Source: Porticoccus sp041581635 (GTDB lineage Bacteria > Pseudomonadota > Gammaproteobacteria > Pseudomonadales > Porticoccaceae). From it: 40,268 bases of DNA. A program made the translations under genes and the position numbers. Position 1 is the first letter of the stretch. Each line of letters opens with the position of its first letter. Below are positions 1 through 8,293 of the stretch, piece after piece. The stretch spans positions 1 through 40,268 of the forward strand of contig JBFICW010000025.1 of NCBI GenBank assembly GCA_041581635.1. Direction: 5' to 3'. Under the pieces are notes generated by a model that saw only the letters and a program-made list of their open reading frames with translations, had not been told where the DNA came from and ran no database searches.

Positions 1-975
1 AAGCGTCGCCATGGGATGGGCTTTCTGGGCTTAGGTTCGACGATGACCATGTTGAAAGTGCCCTATGGTAGCTCAGAATCATTGGAGTTAACTGAGCAAG
101 TTTCCCGTGAATTGGCCCTAGCTGGCTGGCGGACTGGATTGGAGCTGGCCAAGGAAAAAGGTGCCGCACCGATTATGGATGAGGAGTTTGAGGTCACTGA
201 AGCGATGTTGCGTTTACGCCCTGAAATGGCGAAAGACGGTATTGTGGTAGGCGACAAACTTAAGGGTAAGGTGCTACATGCACGCTACAGCAAATACATG
301 CAAAAGGTAGCAGAGGTCGACCCCAAATTAGTCGAAGACATCGCTAATCTTGGTTGCCGCTTTACCCACCACTCTTCTATAGCGCCAACCGGTACGATTT
401 CATTATCGTTGGCCAACAATGCCAGTAATGGTATTGAGCCAAGTTTTGCACACCACTATTCGCGGAATGTGATTCGCGAAGGTAAAAAGTCGAAAGAGAA
501 AGTCGATGTCTTCTCTTATGAGATGCTGGCCTACCGAGAACTGATTAACTCTGAGGCCATGCCTTTCGCTGAAAATGAGTCTCAAAAGCTGCCGGACTAT
601 TTCGTCGCCAGTGATGATGTTAGGCCAAAGCAGCATGTTGATGTTCAGGCTGCTGCACAGAAATGGATTGATTCCTCTATTTCGAAAACTATCAATGTTC
701 CAACGGACTGTGACTTTGAAGAGTTTAAAGATATTTACCTCTATGCCTATGAAAATGGCCTTAAAGGTTGCACTACTTTTCGCTTTAACCCGGAGGCCTT
801 CCAAGGCGTATTGGTGAAAGAGAAAGATTTGGAAAACACCACCTATCAGTTCACCCTGGAAGATGGTTCAACCGTAGACCTGAAAGGTAACGAAGAAGTG
901 GAGTACGACGGCGAAATGCATACTGCTGCGAACCTTTTCGATGCCTTGAAAGAAGGCTACTACGGCAAATTCTGA
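1..975 (+). CDS. nrdJ: Adenosylcobalamin-dependent ribonucleotide reductase, large part (NrdJa), 3' portion only
   Basis: This is the C-terminal 324 codons of a class II ribonucleotide reductase, which reduces ribonucleotides to deoxyribonucleotides with B12 as radical source and without needing oxygen. The reading frame is open from base 1, so the gene starts upstream of the window. Visible family features are the GFLGLGS stretch at the left edge, SSIAPTGTISL (bases about 376-408) of the phosphate-binding barrel loop, NNASNGIEPSF, and KTINVPTDCDFEEFKDIYLYAY followed by GLKGCTTFR near the end. The stop is followed after 14 bases by the separate NrdJb gene, as in the split reductase of Pseudomonas aeruginosa. 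Family assignment is strong. That it is a split enzyme rather than a frameshift follows from the clean stop, the new ribosome-binding site (GGAAG) and the next ATG. Confidence 0.93.
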   Translation, partial: KRRHGMGFLGLGSTMTMLKVPYGSSESLELTEQVSRELALAGWRTGLELAKEKGAAPIMDEEFEVTEAMLRLRPEMAKDGIVVGDKLKGKVLHARYSKYMQKVAEVDPKLVEDIANLGCRFTHHSSIAPTGTISLSLANNASNGIEPSFAHHYSRNVIREGKKSKEKVDVFSYEMLAYRELINSEAMPFAENESQKLPDYFVASDDVRPKQHVDVQAAAQKWIDSSISKTINVPTDCDFEEFKDIYLYAYENGLKGCTTFRFNPEAFQGVLVKEKDLENTTYQFTLEDGSTVDLKGNEEVEYDGEMHTAANLFDALKEGYYGKF

Positions 976-989
976 TTGGAAGAATAGAC

Positions 990-1721
990 ATGACTGTAAA
1001 ACTAGATCAAAAAATCGTGGGCTATAAGGTGGTTTCACCCTCCAATGATGAGTCCATTCCCGAGGGCCAGGTTGCCCCTCAGCCATCTGAAAAAGAGCTG
1101 GAGCGTGCCATTGAGCAAATGCATGAAAATGTTAGCCGGCCAGAGGAGCTGCATGGCTCTACTTACAAGGTTAAAACCCCGCTGTCGGATCATGCCCTCT
1201 ATATCACGATTAACGATATCGTATTGAATCAGGGCACTGACCACCAGCAGCGTCGCCCGTTCGAGATCTTTATCAACTCAAAGAATATGGACCAGTTCCA
1301 GTGGGTTGTGGCATTGACACGGGTCATCTCTGCAGTGTTCCGTAAAGGGGGTGATTGCACCTTCCTTGCTGAGGAACTAAAAGCCGTATTTGATCCTCAG
1401 GGTGGTTACTTTAAGCGTGGCGGTAAATTCATGCCGTCATTGGTAGCCGAAATTGGTGAGGCGATTGAAGACCATTTGACCAAAATTGGCATGTTGAAAG
1501 GCCCTGAGTTGGGTGAGCATCAAAAAGCGATTTTGGCTGAAAAACGTGCCGAGTATGAGGCGGCCAGTCACCCCGTTAATGAGAGTGTCCAGGCAAGTGT
1601 CAGCGAGGGGAACCCCTTTCCTGAATCGGCTCAGTTGTGCCGAAAATGTATGACCAAAGCCTCTATTTTGATGGATGGTTGTATGACTTGTTTGAATTGT
1701 GGCGATTCAAAATGTGGGTAG
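990..1721 (+). CDS. nrdJb: NrdJb, TSCPD-domain C-terminal subunit of class II ribonucleotide reductase
   Basis: A 243-residue protein forming the detached C-terminal part of the B12-dependent reductase. Residues about 70-165 are a TSCPD domain, with the typical RRPFEIFINSKN segment, ALTRVISAVFR, and the GGYFKRGGKFMPSLVAEIGEAIEDHL end. The last 27 residues are cysteine-rich (C-x2-C, then C-x2-C-x2-C and a further C close to the end), consistent with the redox-active tail that re-reduces the active site of NrdJ. ATG is preceded by GGAAG at 978-982. It is co-transcribed with nrdJa (14-base gap) and ends before an intrinsic terminator. In P. aeruginosa both parts are needed for activity; that the same holds here is inferred. 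Confidence 0.88.
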   Translation: MTVKLDQKIVGYKVVSPSNDESIPEGQVAPQPSEKELERAIEQMHENVSRPEELHGSTYKVKTPLSDHALYITINDIVLNQGTDHQQRRPFEIFINSKNMDQFQWVVALTRVISAVFRKGGDCTFLAEELKAVFDPQGGYFKRGGKFMPSLVAEIGEAIEDHLTKIGMLKGPELGEHQKAILAEKRAEYEAASHPVNESVQASVSEGNPFPESAQLCRKCMTKASILMDGCMTCLNCGDSKCG

Positions 1722-1754
1722 CCTAACTCAGGTAATCGGTGTACAAAGAACAAA

Positions 1755-1803
1755 CAGTGCGGATAAAACAATACTAAGAATGCTGTAAAAATAATCCGCA
1801 CTG
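1755..1803. repeat. Imperfectly spaced inverted repeat downstream of nrdJb
   Basis: Arms CAGTGCGGAT (1755-1764) and ATCCGCACTG (1794-1803) are exact reverse complements separated by 29 bases. No T-tract follows directly; a separate terminator hairpin begins 10 bases later. It could be a 3'-end mRNA structure or a protein site; the function is unknown. Confidence 0.5.
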
Positions 1804-1813
1804 GGGGGAGATT

Positions 1814-1839
1814 AACCGAGCCGTAGCTCGGTTTTTTTT
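1814..1839 (+). terminator. Rho-independent terminator of nrdJab
   Basis: The stem AACCGAGC (1814-1821) pairs with GCTCGGTT (1826-1833) around loop CGTA and runs into eight Ts (1832-1839). It lies just before the convergent stop codon of the minus-strand shikimate kinase-like gene, so it mainly serves nrdJab. Confidence 0.88.
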
Positions 1840-1841
1840 CG

Positions 1842-2351
1842 TCAGTAATTTTGAGACTGCAGGGCTTGAAGAATACCGCTGACCACCTGATCAGGAGACT
1901 GCTGGTCGCAGTTGATCGTCACATCGGCATAGTGTTTATATAGTTGAGAGCGTTCTCTGAATAGGTCTTCAAAGCTTTGATCAGGCTGTTTGGCAATGCC
2001 CCGGGTTTCGTAATCGTGTATGCGTTGATGCAGGGTATTTAGGGGCGTGTCCAGATAGACAATGACGCCATTATTTTTCAGGTGCTTCATTCCCGCGGTG
2101 CTATAGACGGCGCTTCCCCCGGTGGCGATGACGGAACGTTGTGCATCAATGCCGGTGAGTACCGATTCCTCTATCTCGCGCAATTGCAGGTAATTCGCTT
2201 CATCCATAATCTGTTGTAAGGTTTTCCCTTTCCGAACCTGAATAAGCACATCGGTATCCAGAAAATTCATGCCCAGTGCTTTGGCGAGTAATAAACCATT
2301 GGTGCTTTTGCCAGCGCCGGGCATACCGATAAGCACAATGTTGTTTTTCAC
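1842..2351 (-). CDS. Shikimate kinase family protein
   Basis: A 169-residue P-loop kinase of the AroK/AroL family, which phosphorylates shikimate at the 3-OH with ATP in the cytosol. Visible are the Walker A loop GMPGAGKST (residues 9-17), the shikimate/Mg-binding DTD at about 33-35, the LREIEE segment with its arginine, the second glycine motif GGSAV at about 78-82, and the lid-type arginine in TRGIAK. The length fits the family. It starts with GTG, with AAGGGAG eight bases upstream. It is not beside aroB, where the housekeeping aroK usually sits; instead it follows a LysR gene on the same strand by 36 bases. It may be a second copy or act on another small-molecule substrate. Family is confident, substrate less so. 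Confidence 0.82.
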   Translation of the reverse strand: MKNNIVLIGMPGAGKSTNGLLLAKALGMNFLDTDVLIQVRKGKTLQQIMDEANYLQLREIEESVLTGIDAQRSVIATGGSAVYSTAGMKHLKNNGVIVYLDTPLNTLHQRIHDYETRGIAKQPDQSFEDLFRERSQLYKHYADVTINCDQQSPDQVVSGILQALQSQNY

Positions 2352-2387
2352 GAGTAATACTCCCTTAGAGAGATAAGTTAGCCATTG

Positions 2388-3236
2388 TTAAAGTGATGCC
2401 TTCACAAATTCCATCAGTCGGATGATAGCCTCGCTGGGTTCATTATTTTGATGAATTAGGCTAATGCCGACTTTTCCCAGTTTGGGCAGCTTTTCCGAGG
2501 GTTTCAAGATGCGGAGGTTTTCGGGAACCGTGCTTTTTGCCAACACGGTTACTCCCAGGCCCTCATCAATGGCGGCCTGAATACCGGTAAGGTCTGGGAT
2601 GGTGTAGACAATACGCCAGTCTCGCTGGTTTTCCTTGAGGCGTTCAGTGCCTCGCTTGCGGTATATACACCCCTTTGGCGCTACGATTAATGGCAGCGGT
2701 AACTGCAAGTGGGCATCGTGGTCGGTGCCGGTGACCCAAACTAACTCCTCCTCTTTAACGAGATTGTCTCCCGCCATTGATGGGTCATCATGTAGTGCGA
2801 GAATCAGATCGTACCGATGACGCTCGGATTCCGAAAGCAGTTGTTTGCTCAGTGCGCAGTTTACTTCGAGAGTGACATTGGGGTAGGCCTGGGCAAATCG
2901 ACCGACAATTTTAGGTAGGAGTGTGGTGGCAAACTCGCTGGGAATACCAAAGTGGATTTTGCCGCTTACGGAAGTTTTACTGAACTGAGCCACGGCTTCA
3001 TCATTAATTGCCAGTATTTGTTTGGCATAACGGAATAGTAACTGCCCGGACTGGCTGAGCTCCAGTTGCTGTCCGCTGCGAATTAATAACGTTTGTTCGA
3101 GCAGTTGTTCGAGGCGTTTGATTTGCAGGCTTATGGCTGGCTGGGAGCGACCAAGCCATTCGGCAGCCTGTGTGAATCCACCTAATTCAACGACGGTGAC
3201 AAAGGCGCGAAGCAAGTCTGTGGGTAAATTTTTCAC
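2388..3236 (-). CDS. LysR-family transcriptional regulator
   Basis: A 282-residue LysR-type regulator. Residues 5-64 form the winged helix-turn-helix (LLRAFVTVVELGGFTQAAEWLGRSQPAISLQIKRLE), and about 90-282 the periplasmic-binding-protein-like effector domain. The N-terminus looks more like the LrhA/HexA branch than GcvA. It starts with GTG with no clear Shine-Dalgarno. It is transcribed divergently from gcvT, and a perfect 21-base palindrome lies just upstream of its own start, so autoregulation and control of gcvT are plausible. Co-transcription with the kinase gene downstream is likely. The effector is unknown. Control of glycine cleavage is an inference from position only. Confidence 0.88.
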   Translation of the reverse strand: MKNLPTDLLRAFVTVVELGGFTQAAEWLGRSQPAISLQIKRLEQLLEQTLLIRSGQQLELSQSGQLLFRYAKQILAINDEAVAQFSKTSVSGKIHFGIPSEFATTLLPKIVGRFAQAYPNVTLEVNCALSKQLLSESERHRYDLILALHDDPSMAGDNLVKEEELVWVTGTDHDAHLQLPLPLIVAPKGCIYRKRGTERLKENQRDWRIVYTIPDLTGIQAAIDEGLGVTVLAKSTVPENLRILKPSEKLPKLGKVGISLIHQNNEPSEAIIRLMEFVKASL

Positions 3237-3256
3237 GGTGTTGATACTTTGTTATG

Positions 3257-3277
3257 GTCATTAATAATATTAATGAC
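3257..3277. promoter_or_regulatory. Perfect palindrome, likely LysR operator
   Basis: Arms GTCATTAAT and ATTAATGAC flank the centre AAT, giving nine perfect base pairs. It lies 20 bases upstream of the LysR start and about 86 bases upstream of gcvT. AT-rich dyads in divergent LysR intergenic regions are the usual recognition sites. Confidence 0.6.
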
Positions 3278-3362
3278 ATGATTTTAACTATTAATTTTAC
3301 CAATTCAATCATGGCCGCTAACATGTGGCTCTTTTAACCTTTGACAACGTAGAAAGAAGCCT

Positions 3363-4490
3363 ATGTCTACTGAAAATACTGCTGACCTCAAAGCTACGCC
3401 ACTCAAGGACTTGCACTTGGAATTGGGTGCGCGGATGGTGCCATTTGCCGGCTACGAAATGCCGGTTCAATATCCGGAGGGAATTAAGACGGAACACTTG
3501 CTCACCCGTGAGCAGGCTGGTCTGTTTGATGTGTCTCATATGGGGCAGGTCATTATTAAGGGTGATGGGGTCGCCAAAGCACTCGAAGCGCTCGTGCCAG
3601 TGGAGCTTGAAAAGCTGGGAATTAATAAGCAGACCTACGCGTTGTTTACCAATGCGCAGGGCGGGATTCTGGATGATTTAATGATTGTCCGTTGGGCCGA
3701 AGACTGTTTTTTTCTGGTCGTCAATGCGGCCTGTAAAGAACAGGACCTCGAACATCTGAGAAGCCACTTGCCTGGGTTTGATATTGACTATTTAGAGGGG
3801 CGTGGTCTATTGGCATTGCAGGGTCCCGCTGCTGTTAGTGTGATGGCGCAGTTGGCCCCAGAGGTGCGTGAGTTGGTATTTATGACGGGTGCCCGGGCCA
3901 CACTTGCGGGAATTGACTGCTATATTACTCGTTCGGGTTATACCGGCGAAGATGGTTTCGAAATATCGGTGCCCGCTGGGTCTGCAGAATTTTTGGCGCG
4001 TAAACTTTTATCCTTCGATCAAGTTCATGCGATTGGGTTGGGAGCTCGTGATTCGCTTCGTTTGGAAGCTGGCCTGTGCCTTTATGGACACGACCTCGAT
4101 ACAGAGACCACACCTATTCAGGCTTCATTGCTGTGGAGTATTAGTAAATCCCGGCGTGCCGATGGCGAAAAAGCGGGTGGTTTTCCCGGTGCCGACATCA
4201 TTTTTGCTGAGCAAGCCAATGGTGCTTTACGTAAGCGGGTTGGTTTGAAAATAGAAGGCCGCGCGCCAGTGCGAGAGGGTGCCGAGCTGGTCAATGCTGA
4301 GGGTGAGCATGTCGGGGTGGTCACCAGTGGTGGTTTTGGCCCCAGTATTGAGGCCCCTTTGGCCATGGGCTATGTGGCAAAAGACTACGCAGCCATAGGT
4401 ACGCAGCTAAATGCCATGGTACGCGGTAAGGCGCGACCTGTGACTGTGGAAAAAATGCCGTTTGTGCCTCAGCGATACTATCGAGGGTAA
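3363..4490 (+). CDS. gcvT: Glycine cleavage system T protein (aminomethyltransferase)
   Basis: A 375-residue aminomethyltransferase. It releases ammonia from the aminomethyl arm carried by H protein and passes the one-carbon unit to tetrahydrofolate. Visible are the N-terminal PFAGYEMPVQY and GLFDVSHMG (residues 53-61), the catalytic-region aspartates in GGILDD (D104/D105), the ITRSGYTGEDGFEI motif around 180-195, GARDSLRLEAGLCLYGHD, and the C-terminal GCV_T_C domain with VGVVTSGGFGPS. The length is typical. It is followed by gcvP after 97 bases, with no gcvH between them. The upstream LysR gene may control it. Annotation is secure. Confidence 0.95.
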   Translation: MSTENTADLKATPLKDLHLELGARMVPFAGYEMPVQYPEGIKTEHLLTREQAGLFDVSHMGQVIIKGDGVAKALEALVPVELEKLGINKQTYALFTNAQGGILDDLMIVRWAEDCFFLVVNAACKEQDLEHLRSHLPGFDIDYLEGRGLLALQGPAAVSVMAQLAPEVRELVFMTGARATLAGIDCYITRSGYTGEDGFEISVPAGSAEFLARKLLSFDQVHAIGLGARDSLRLEAGLCLYGHDLDTETTPIQASLLWSISKSRRADGEKAGGFPGADIIFAEQANGALRKRVGLKIEGRAPVREGAELVNAEGEHVGVVTSGGFGPSIEAPLAMGYVAKDYAAIGTQLNAMVRGKARPVTVEKMPFVPQRYYRG

Positions 4491-4587
4491 GACGGTTGTG
4501 GGCTGAAAGATTGGATTAAGTATCCGGGTTAAAACTGTCTTTGACAGACAATGTAAATCGAAACAAATTGGTAGAGATAAATAGAAT

Positions 4588-7443
4588 ATGAAGCAACTGG
4601 CAGAACTCACCAACAGTCACGAATTTATCCGTCGTCACATCGGTCCCTCCGAGGCTGATCAACAGGCGATGCTTGAAAGTATCGGTTATGAGGGAATGGC
4701 ATCTTTTATTGGTGCTGTTGTGCCAAAAAGTATTCGCTCTAGTCAAACGCTGGACCTGGGTGCACCTGCGACAGAACGTGAGGCATTGGATGAGCTGCGG
4801 ACTCTTGCCAGTCAAAACCAAGTGTTAAAAACATTCATCGGGCAAGGCTATTACAACTGTATTACCCCTAATGTTATTTTACGGAATGTGTTGGAAAATC
4901 CCGCTTGGTACACGGCCTATACACCGTATCAGCCAGAAATCTCACAGGGACGCCTGGAAGCACTACTGAATTTCCAGACGATGATTACCGATCTTACCGG
5001 TATGGATTTGGCCAGTGCTTCTTTGTTAGATGAGGGTACTGCAGCGGCTGAAGCGATGACGCTATGCCAGCGTATGTCAAAATCCAAGGGCAAGGTATTC
5101 TTCGTGGATCAGCAGTGTTTGCCCCAAACTATCGACGTGGTGGAAACCCGTGCCGAGCCTATGGGGTTGGAGGTTGTTGTTGGCGACCCAGCTGAGATTG
5201 GTCAGCACGAATGCTTTGGTGTGTTGCTGCAGTACCCAGGTGTCGATGGCGCCATTCGTGATGTTGCTGGTGCTGTCGAAATGGCACACCAGCAAAAAGC
5301 ACTGGTGGTGATGGCCGCAGATATTCTTAGTCTACTGTTAATCAAAAGCCCCGCTGAATTGGGTGCCGATGTGGCTATCGGTTGTACCCAGCGTTTTGGT
5401 GTACCACTGGGTTTCGGTGGTCCTCACGCGGCCTATATGGCCACCCGTGATTCATTCAAGCGCTCTTTGCCTGGTCGCTTGGTGGGCATTTCTCTCGATA
5501 GCCGAGGTAAGCCTGCTTACCGGCTGGCGTTGCAAACTCGCGAGCAACATATTCGCCGTGAAAAGGCCACCAGTAATATTTGTACTGCCCAGGTGCTTTT
5601 GGCGGTGATCGCCAGTATGTATGCCATTTACCATGGGCCAGAAGGTCTTAAGCGTATTGCAGAAAAAGTACATTGCCTTACCGCGATTCTGGCTGCTGGG
5701 CTAAAAAAGCTGGGGTACCCCCCAGTCAATGACAGCTTCTTTGATACATTAACGATTGCCACCGGTGGGCAGACGTCAGCAGTTCATCACCAGGCCGTTG
5801 CTCAGGGTATAAACCTGCGAGTGATAGATGATGCTCATGTCGGTATTTCTCTCGATGAAACTACGAGTACTGAGGATATTGAAGCGCTGTGGAGACTTTT
5901 TGATAGCAGTTCGACTCTGACTGTCTCAGAGGTAGAGACCACCGCCCAAAGTGGGTTACCCGAAGCGTTATTGCGTACAGATGCCGCTCTGACTCATCCG
6001 GTATTTAACCGATACCATTCTGAAACTGAAATGCTGCGCTATCTGCGTAAGTTGGCAGACAAAGATATTGCCTTGGATCGGGCCATGATCCCACTCGGTT
6101 CTTGTACCATGAAGCTGAATGCTACCGCTGAAATGTTGCCCGTGACCTGGCCGGAATTTTCCAATATTCACCCGTTTGCACCGAGGGAGCAAACAGTGGG
6201 TTATGTCGCGATGATTGAGCAAGTGGAGGCCATGCTGTGTGCTGCCACCGGGTATGATTCGGTCTCGTTACAGCCTAATGCTGGTTCTCAAGGCGAGTAT
6301 GCAGGGTTGCTGGCGATTCGTGCCTATCACGAAAGCCGAGGTGAATCACATCGCAATATTTGCCTGATCCCCAGCTCGGCTCACGGAACCAACCCCGCAT
6401 CCGCTCAAATGTGTGGCATGAAAGTCGTGGTGACCAGTTGCGATGAGAAGGGTAATGTGGATATCAACGACCTTCGCGCCAAGGCAGAGCTACACAGTGA
6501 AAATCTGGCGGCCATTATGGTGACTTACCCCTCTACCCATGGTGTATTTGAAGCCGGTATCACTGAGATTTGCGACATTATTCATCAGCATGGTGGTCAG
6601 GTGTATATCGATGGCGCCAATCTCAATGCTATGGTGGGGTTGTGTCAGCCAGGAAAATTTGGCGGTGATGTTTCTCACTTGAATTTGCATAAAACATTCT
6701 GCATTCCACATGGTGGGGGTGGCCCCGGTGTGGGCCCTGTGGCCGTTCGCGAGCACTTAGCGCCTTATCTGCCAGGACACAGCAGCTTGGGTGAAGCCTT
6801 TACCGTTGGTGCTGTTTCTGCTGCCCCTTGGGGCAGTGCCAGCATCCTTCCCATTACCTGGATGTATATCAAGATGATGGGTGCTCAAGGTCTAAAGCAG
6901 GCAACAGAGGTAGCTATTCTTAATGCCAATTACATGGCTGAACGTCTCAAAAGTGCCTACCCCATTCTTTACACCGGTGCGAATGACCGGGTGGCACATG
7001 AATGTATTGTCGATCTTCGTGGAATTAAAGATGACTCCGGCGTCACAGTAGACGATGTCGCTAAACGACTGATCGACTTTGGTTTCCATGCCCCGACTAT
7101 GTCATTCCCCGTGCCGGGGACGCTGATGATTGAGCCTACTGAGAGTGAATCGAAGGAAGAGCTGGATCGATTCTGCGATGCCATGTTGCAAATCCGAGAA
7201 GAAATTTCAGCAGTTGAGCGCGGTGATTTCCCATTGGACGATAACCCTCTTTGCCATGCCCCGCACACTGCCGATGTGGTTGTCGCAGATGACTGGAGCA
7301 GAAGTTATTCGAGAACGCAGGCCGCGTATCCACTGGAATCGCTCAGGGAAACCAAGTATTGGTCCCCAGTGGGTAGAATCGATAATGTCTACGGAGATCG
7401 GAACTTGATCTGTGCCTGTGTGCCTGTCTCTGAATATGAATAG
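4588..7443 (+). CDS. gcvP: Glycine dehydrogenase (decarboxylating), P protein
   Basis: A 951-residue full-length P protein that decarboxylates glycine on pyridoxal phosphate and loads the remaining aminomethyl group on lipoyl-H protein. Both halves are present: the P1-like half (residues about 15-440, with FIGQGYYNCITPNVILRN) and the catalytic P2-like half. The PLP lysine is K702 in LNLHKTF, directly followed by the glycine-rich IPHGGGGPGVGP loop. ATG 4588 matches the family N-terminus (HEFIRRHIGPS). An intrinsic terminator follows about 110 bases after the stop. The gcvT-gcvP order without gcvH means that the H protein, also needed, must be encoded elsewhere. Confidence 0.96.
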   Translation: MKQLAELTNSHEFIRRHIGPSEADQQAMLESIGYEGMASFIGAVVPKSIRSSQTLDLGAPATEREALDELRTLASQNQVLKTFIGQGYYNCITPNVILRNVLENPAWYTAYTPYQPEISQGRLEALLNFQTMITDLTGMDLASASLLDEGTAAAEAMTLCQRMSKSKGKVFFVDQQCLPQTIDVVETRAEPMGLEVVVGDPAEIGQHECFGVLLQYPGVDGAIRDVAGAVEMAHQQKALVVMAADILSLLLIKSPAELGADVAIGCTQRFGVPLGFGGPHAAYMATRDSFKRSLPGRLVGISLDSRGKPAYRLALQTREQHIRREKATSNICTAQVLLAVIASMYAIYHGPEGLKRIAEKVHCLTAILAAGLKKLGYPPVNDSFFDTLTIATGGQTSAVHHQAVAQGINLRVIDDAHVGISLDETTSTEDIEALWRLFDSSSTLTVSEVETTAQSGLPEALLRTDAALTHPVFNRYHSETEMLRYLRKLADKDIALDRAMIPLGSCTMKLNATAEMLPVTWPEFSNIHPFAPREQTVGYVAMIEQVEAMLCAATGYDSVSLQPNAGSQGEYAGLLAIRAYHESRGESHRNICLIPSSAHGTNPASAQMCGMKVVVTSCDEKGNVDINDLRAKAELHSENLAAIMVTYPSTHGVFEAGITEICDIIHQHGGQVYIDGANLNAMVGLCQPGKFGGDVSHLNLHKTFCIPHGGGGPGVGPVAVREHLAPYLPGHSSLGEAFTVGAVSAAPWGSASILPITWMYIKMMGAQGLKQATEVAILNANYMAERLKSAYPILYTGANDRVAHECIVDLRGIKDDSGVTVDDVAKRLIDFGFHAPTMSFPVPGTLMIEPTESESKEELDRFCDAMLQIREEISAVERGDFPLDDNPLCHAPHTADVVVADDWSRSYSRTQAAYPLESLRETKYWSPVGRIDNVYGDRNLICACVPVSEYE

Positions 7444-7831
7444 AGAAATTCGAGCCTTATTTTGTTAAGGGAGAGGATAACTTGAATAGAATTTTGCTGA
7501 AACTTAATACATTCGGGCGCTAGTTAAGGATCTTTTTATTCGCCAAAAAACCGGAAATAGAGGTATTTCCGGTTTTTTTTTGGCTCAAAATAAGTAAGCC
7601 ATACTGGACTTTTTAACGAAACGAAGCGGTTATTTTGTGGGTGCGATATGACCTTATCGATGATTGTTATGGGCGAACAACAAATGAGTGGATGATGCTG
7701 AGGGTTTACGAATAGACCGATGTTTGCCTTAATGGCAGATCACACCCTATATTTAAAAGCCAACAAAGAATTAGGGCGTGAGACTTAGATTAAAGAACTG
7801 GACGTTTTTATCAATAGAACGGAGAACGCTC
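7444..7831. other. Intergenic region after gcvP
   Basis: 388 bases with no convincing gene. It contains the bidirectional-looking terminator at 7551-7580 and, to its right, the promoter region of the truncated haemoglobin gene. No clear FNR, NsrR or NorR site could be read. A short dyad TGCC-TTAAT-GGCA occurs near 7726. A ribosome-binding site (CGGAGAA) lies at 7820-7826. Confidence 0.5.
7551..7580 (+). terminator. Rho-independent terminator of gcvTP
   Basis: The stem CCGGAAATA (7551-7559) pairs with TATTTCCGG (7564-7572) around loop GAGG and is followed by a T-tract (7573-7581). Six As precede the stem, so it could also work in reverse, but no minus-strand gene ends here. Confidence 0.9.
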
Positions 7832-8203
7832 ATGGAGCAAAAGTCACTCTACGACCGCCTTGGTGGCTATGATGGTATTACAGCATTTGTCGATGACCTA
7901 TTACCCCGGTTACAAGCAGACCTTCAGTTAGGCCGTTTTTGGCAGAACCGGGGTGATGATGGCATCAAGAGAGAAAAACAATTGTTGATTGATTACCTGT
8001 GCGCCAATGCCGGTGGCCCTGTGTATTACACAGGGCGGGATATGAAAGTGTCTCACAAGGGCATGAATATCAGTGAAAGTGACTGGGTTCTTTTTCTTGA
8101 GCATGCGGGAGCCACTATGGGCGTGTTGCAGGTGCCCAAGCAGGAGTGTGATGAGGTGGTTGCCTTCGTGTTGAGTCTGAAAGGTGACATCGTTGATAGT
8201 TAG
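7832..8203 (+). CDS. Group I truncated haemoglobin (2/2 globin)
   Basis: A 123-residue truncated globin, probably binding haem for oxygen or nitric oxide chemistry in the cytosol. The family N-terminus SLYDRLGGYDGI, the GGPVYYTGRDM segment and the proximal histidine H75 in VSHKGMNI are clear. ATG 7832 is chosen because CGGAGAA lies five bases upstream and the upstream extension of the frame does not resemble a globin. The helix-B position normally held by a Phe-Tyr pair reads Leu-Leu (residues 23-24 of VDDLLPRLQAD), so the usual distal B10 tyrosine seems to be missing. The next gene, 90 bases downstream on the same strand, is a multi-iron-sulfur flavoprotein; a shared redox role is possible but unproven. 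Confidence 0.87.
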   Translation: MEQKSLYDRLGGYDGITAFVDDLLPRLQADLQLGRFWQNRGDDGIKREKQLLIDYLCANAGGPVYYTGRDMKVSHKGMNISESDWVLFLEHAGATMGVLQVPKQECDEVVAFVLSLKGDIVDS

Positions 8204-8293
8204 GTGAGGAATAGATTACTAACGTAACAAGAGATAGGCATCAGAGACGCAAGTTTTAATTGTTAGAGCGTAATGTTGGGTGGAACCGTCAGT

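Noticed and set aside
990..1721. NrdR-type regulator because of the zinc-finger-like cysteines
   Set aside because: The cysteines are C-terminal behind a TSCPD domain, and the gene directly follows nrdJa; NrdR has an N-terminal zinc ribbon and an ATP-cone.
3237..3362. Glycine riboswitch upstream of gcvT
   Set aside because: The region is too short and has no tandem aptamer pattern; only the LysR palindrome is visible.
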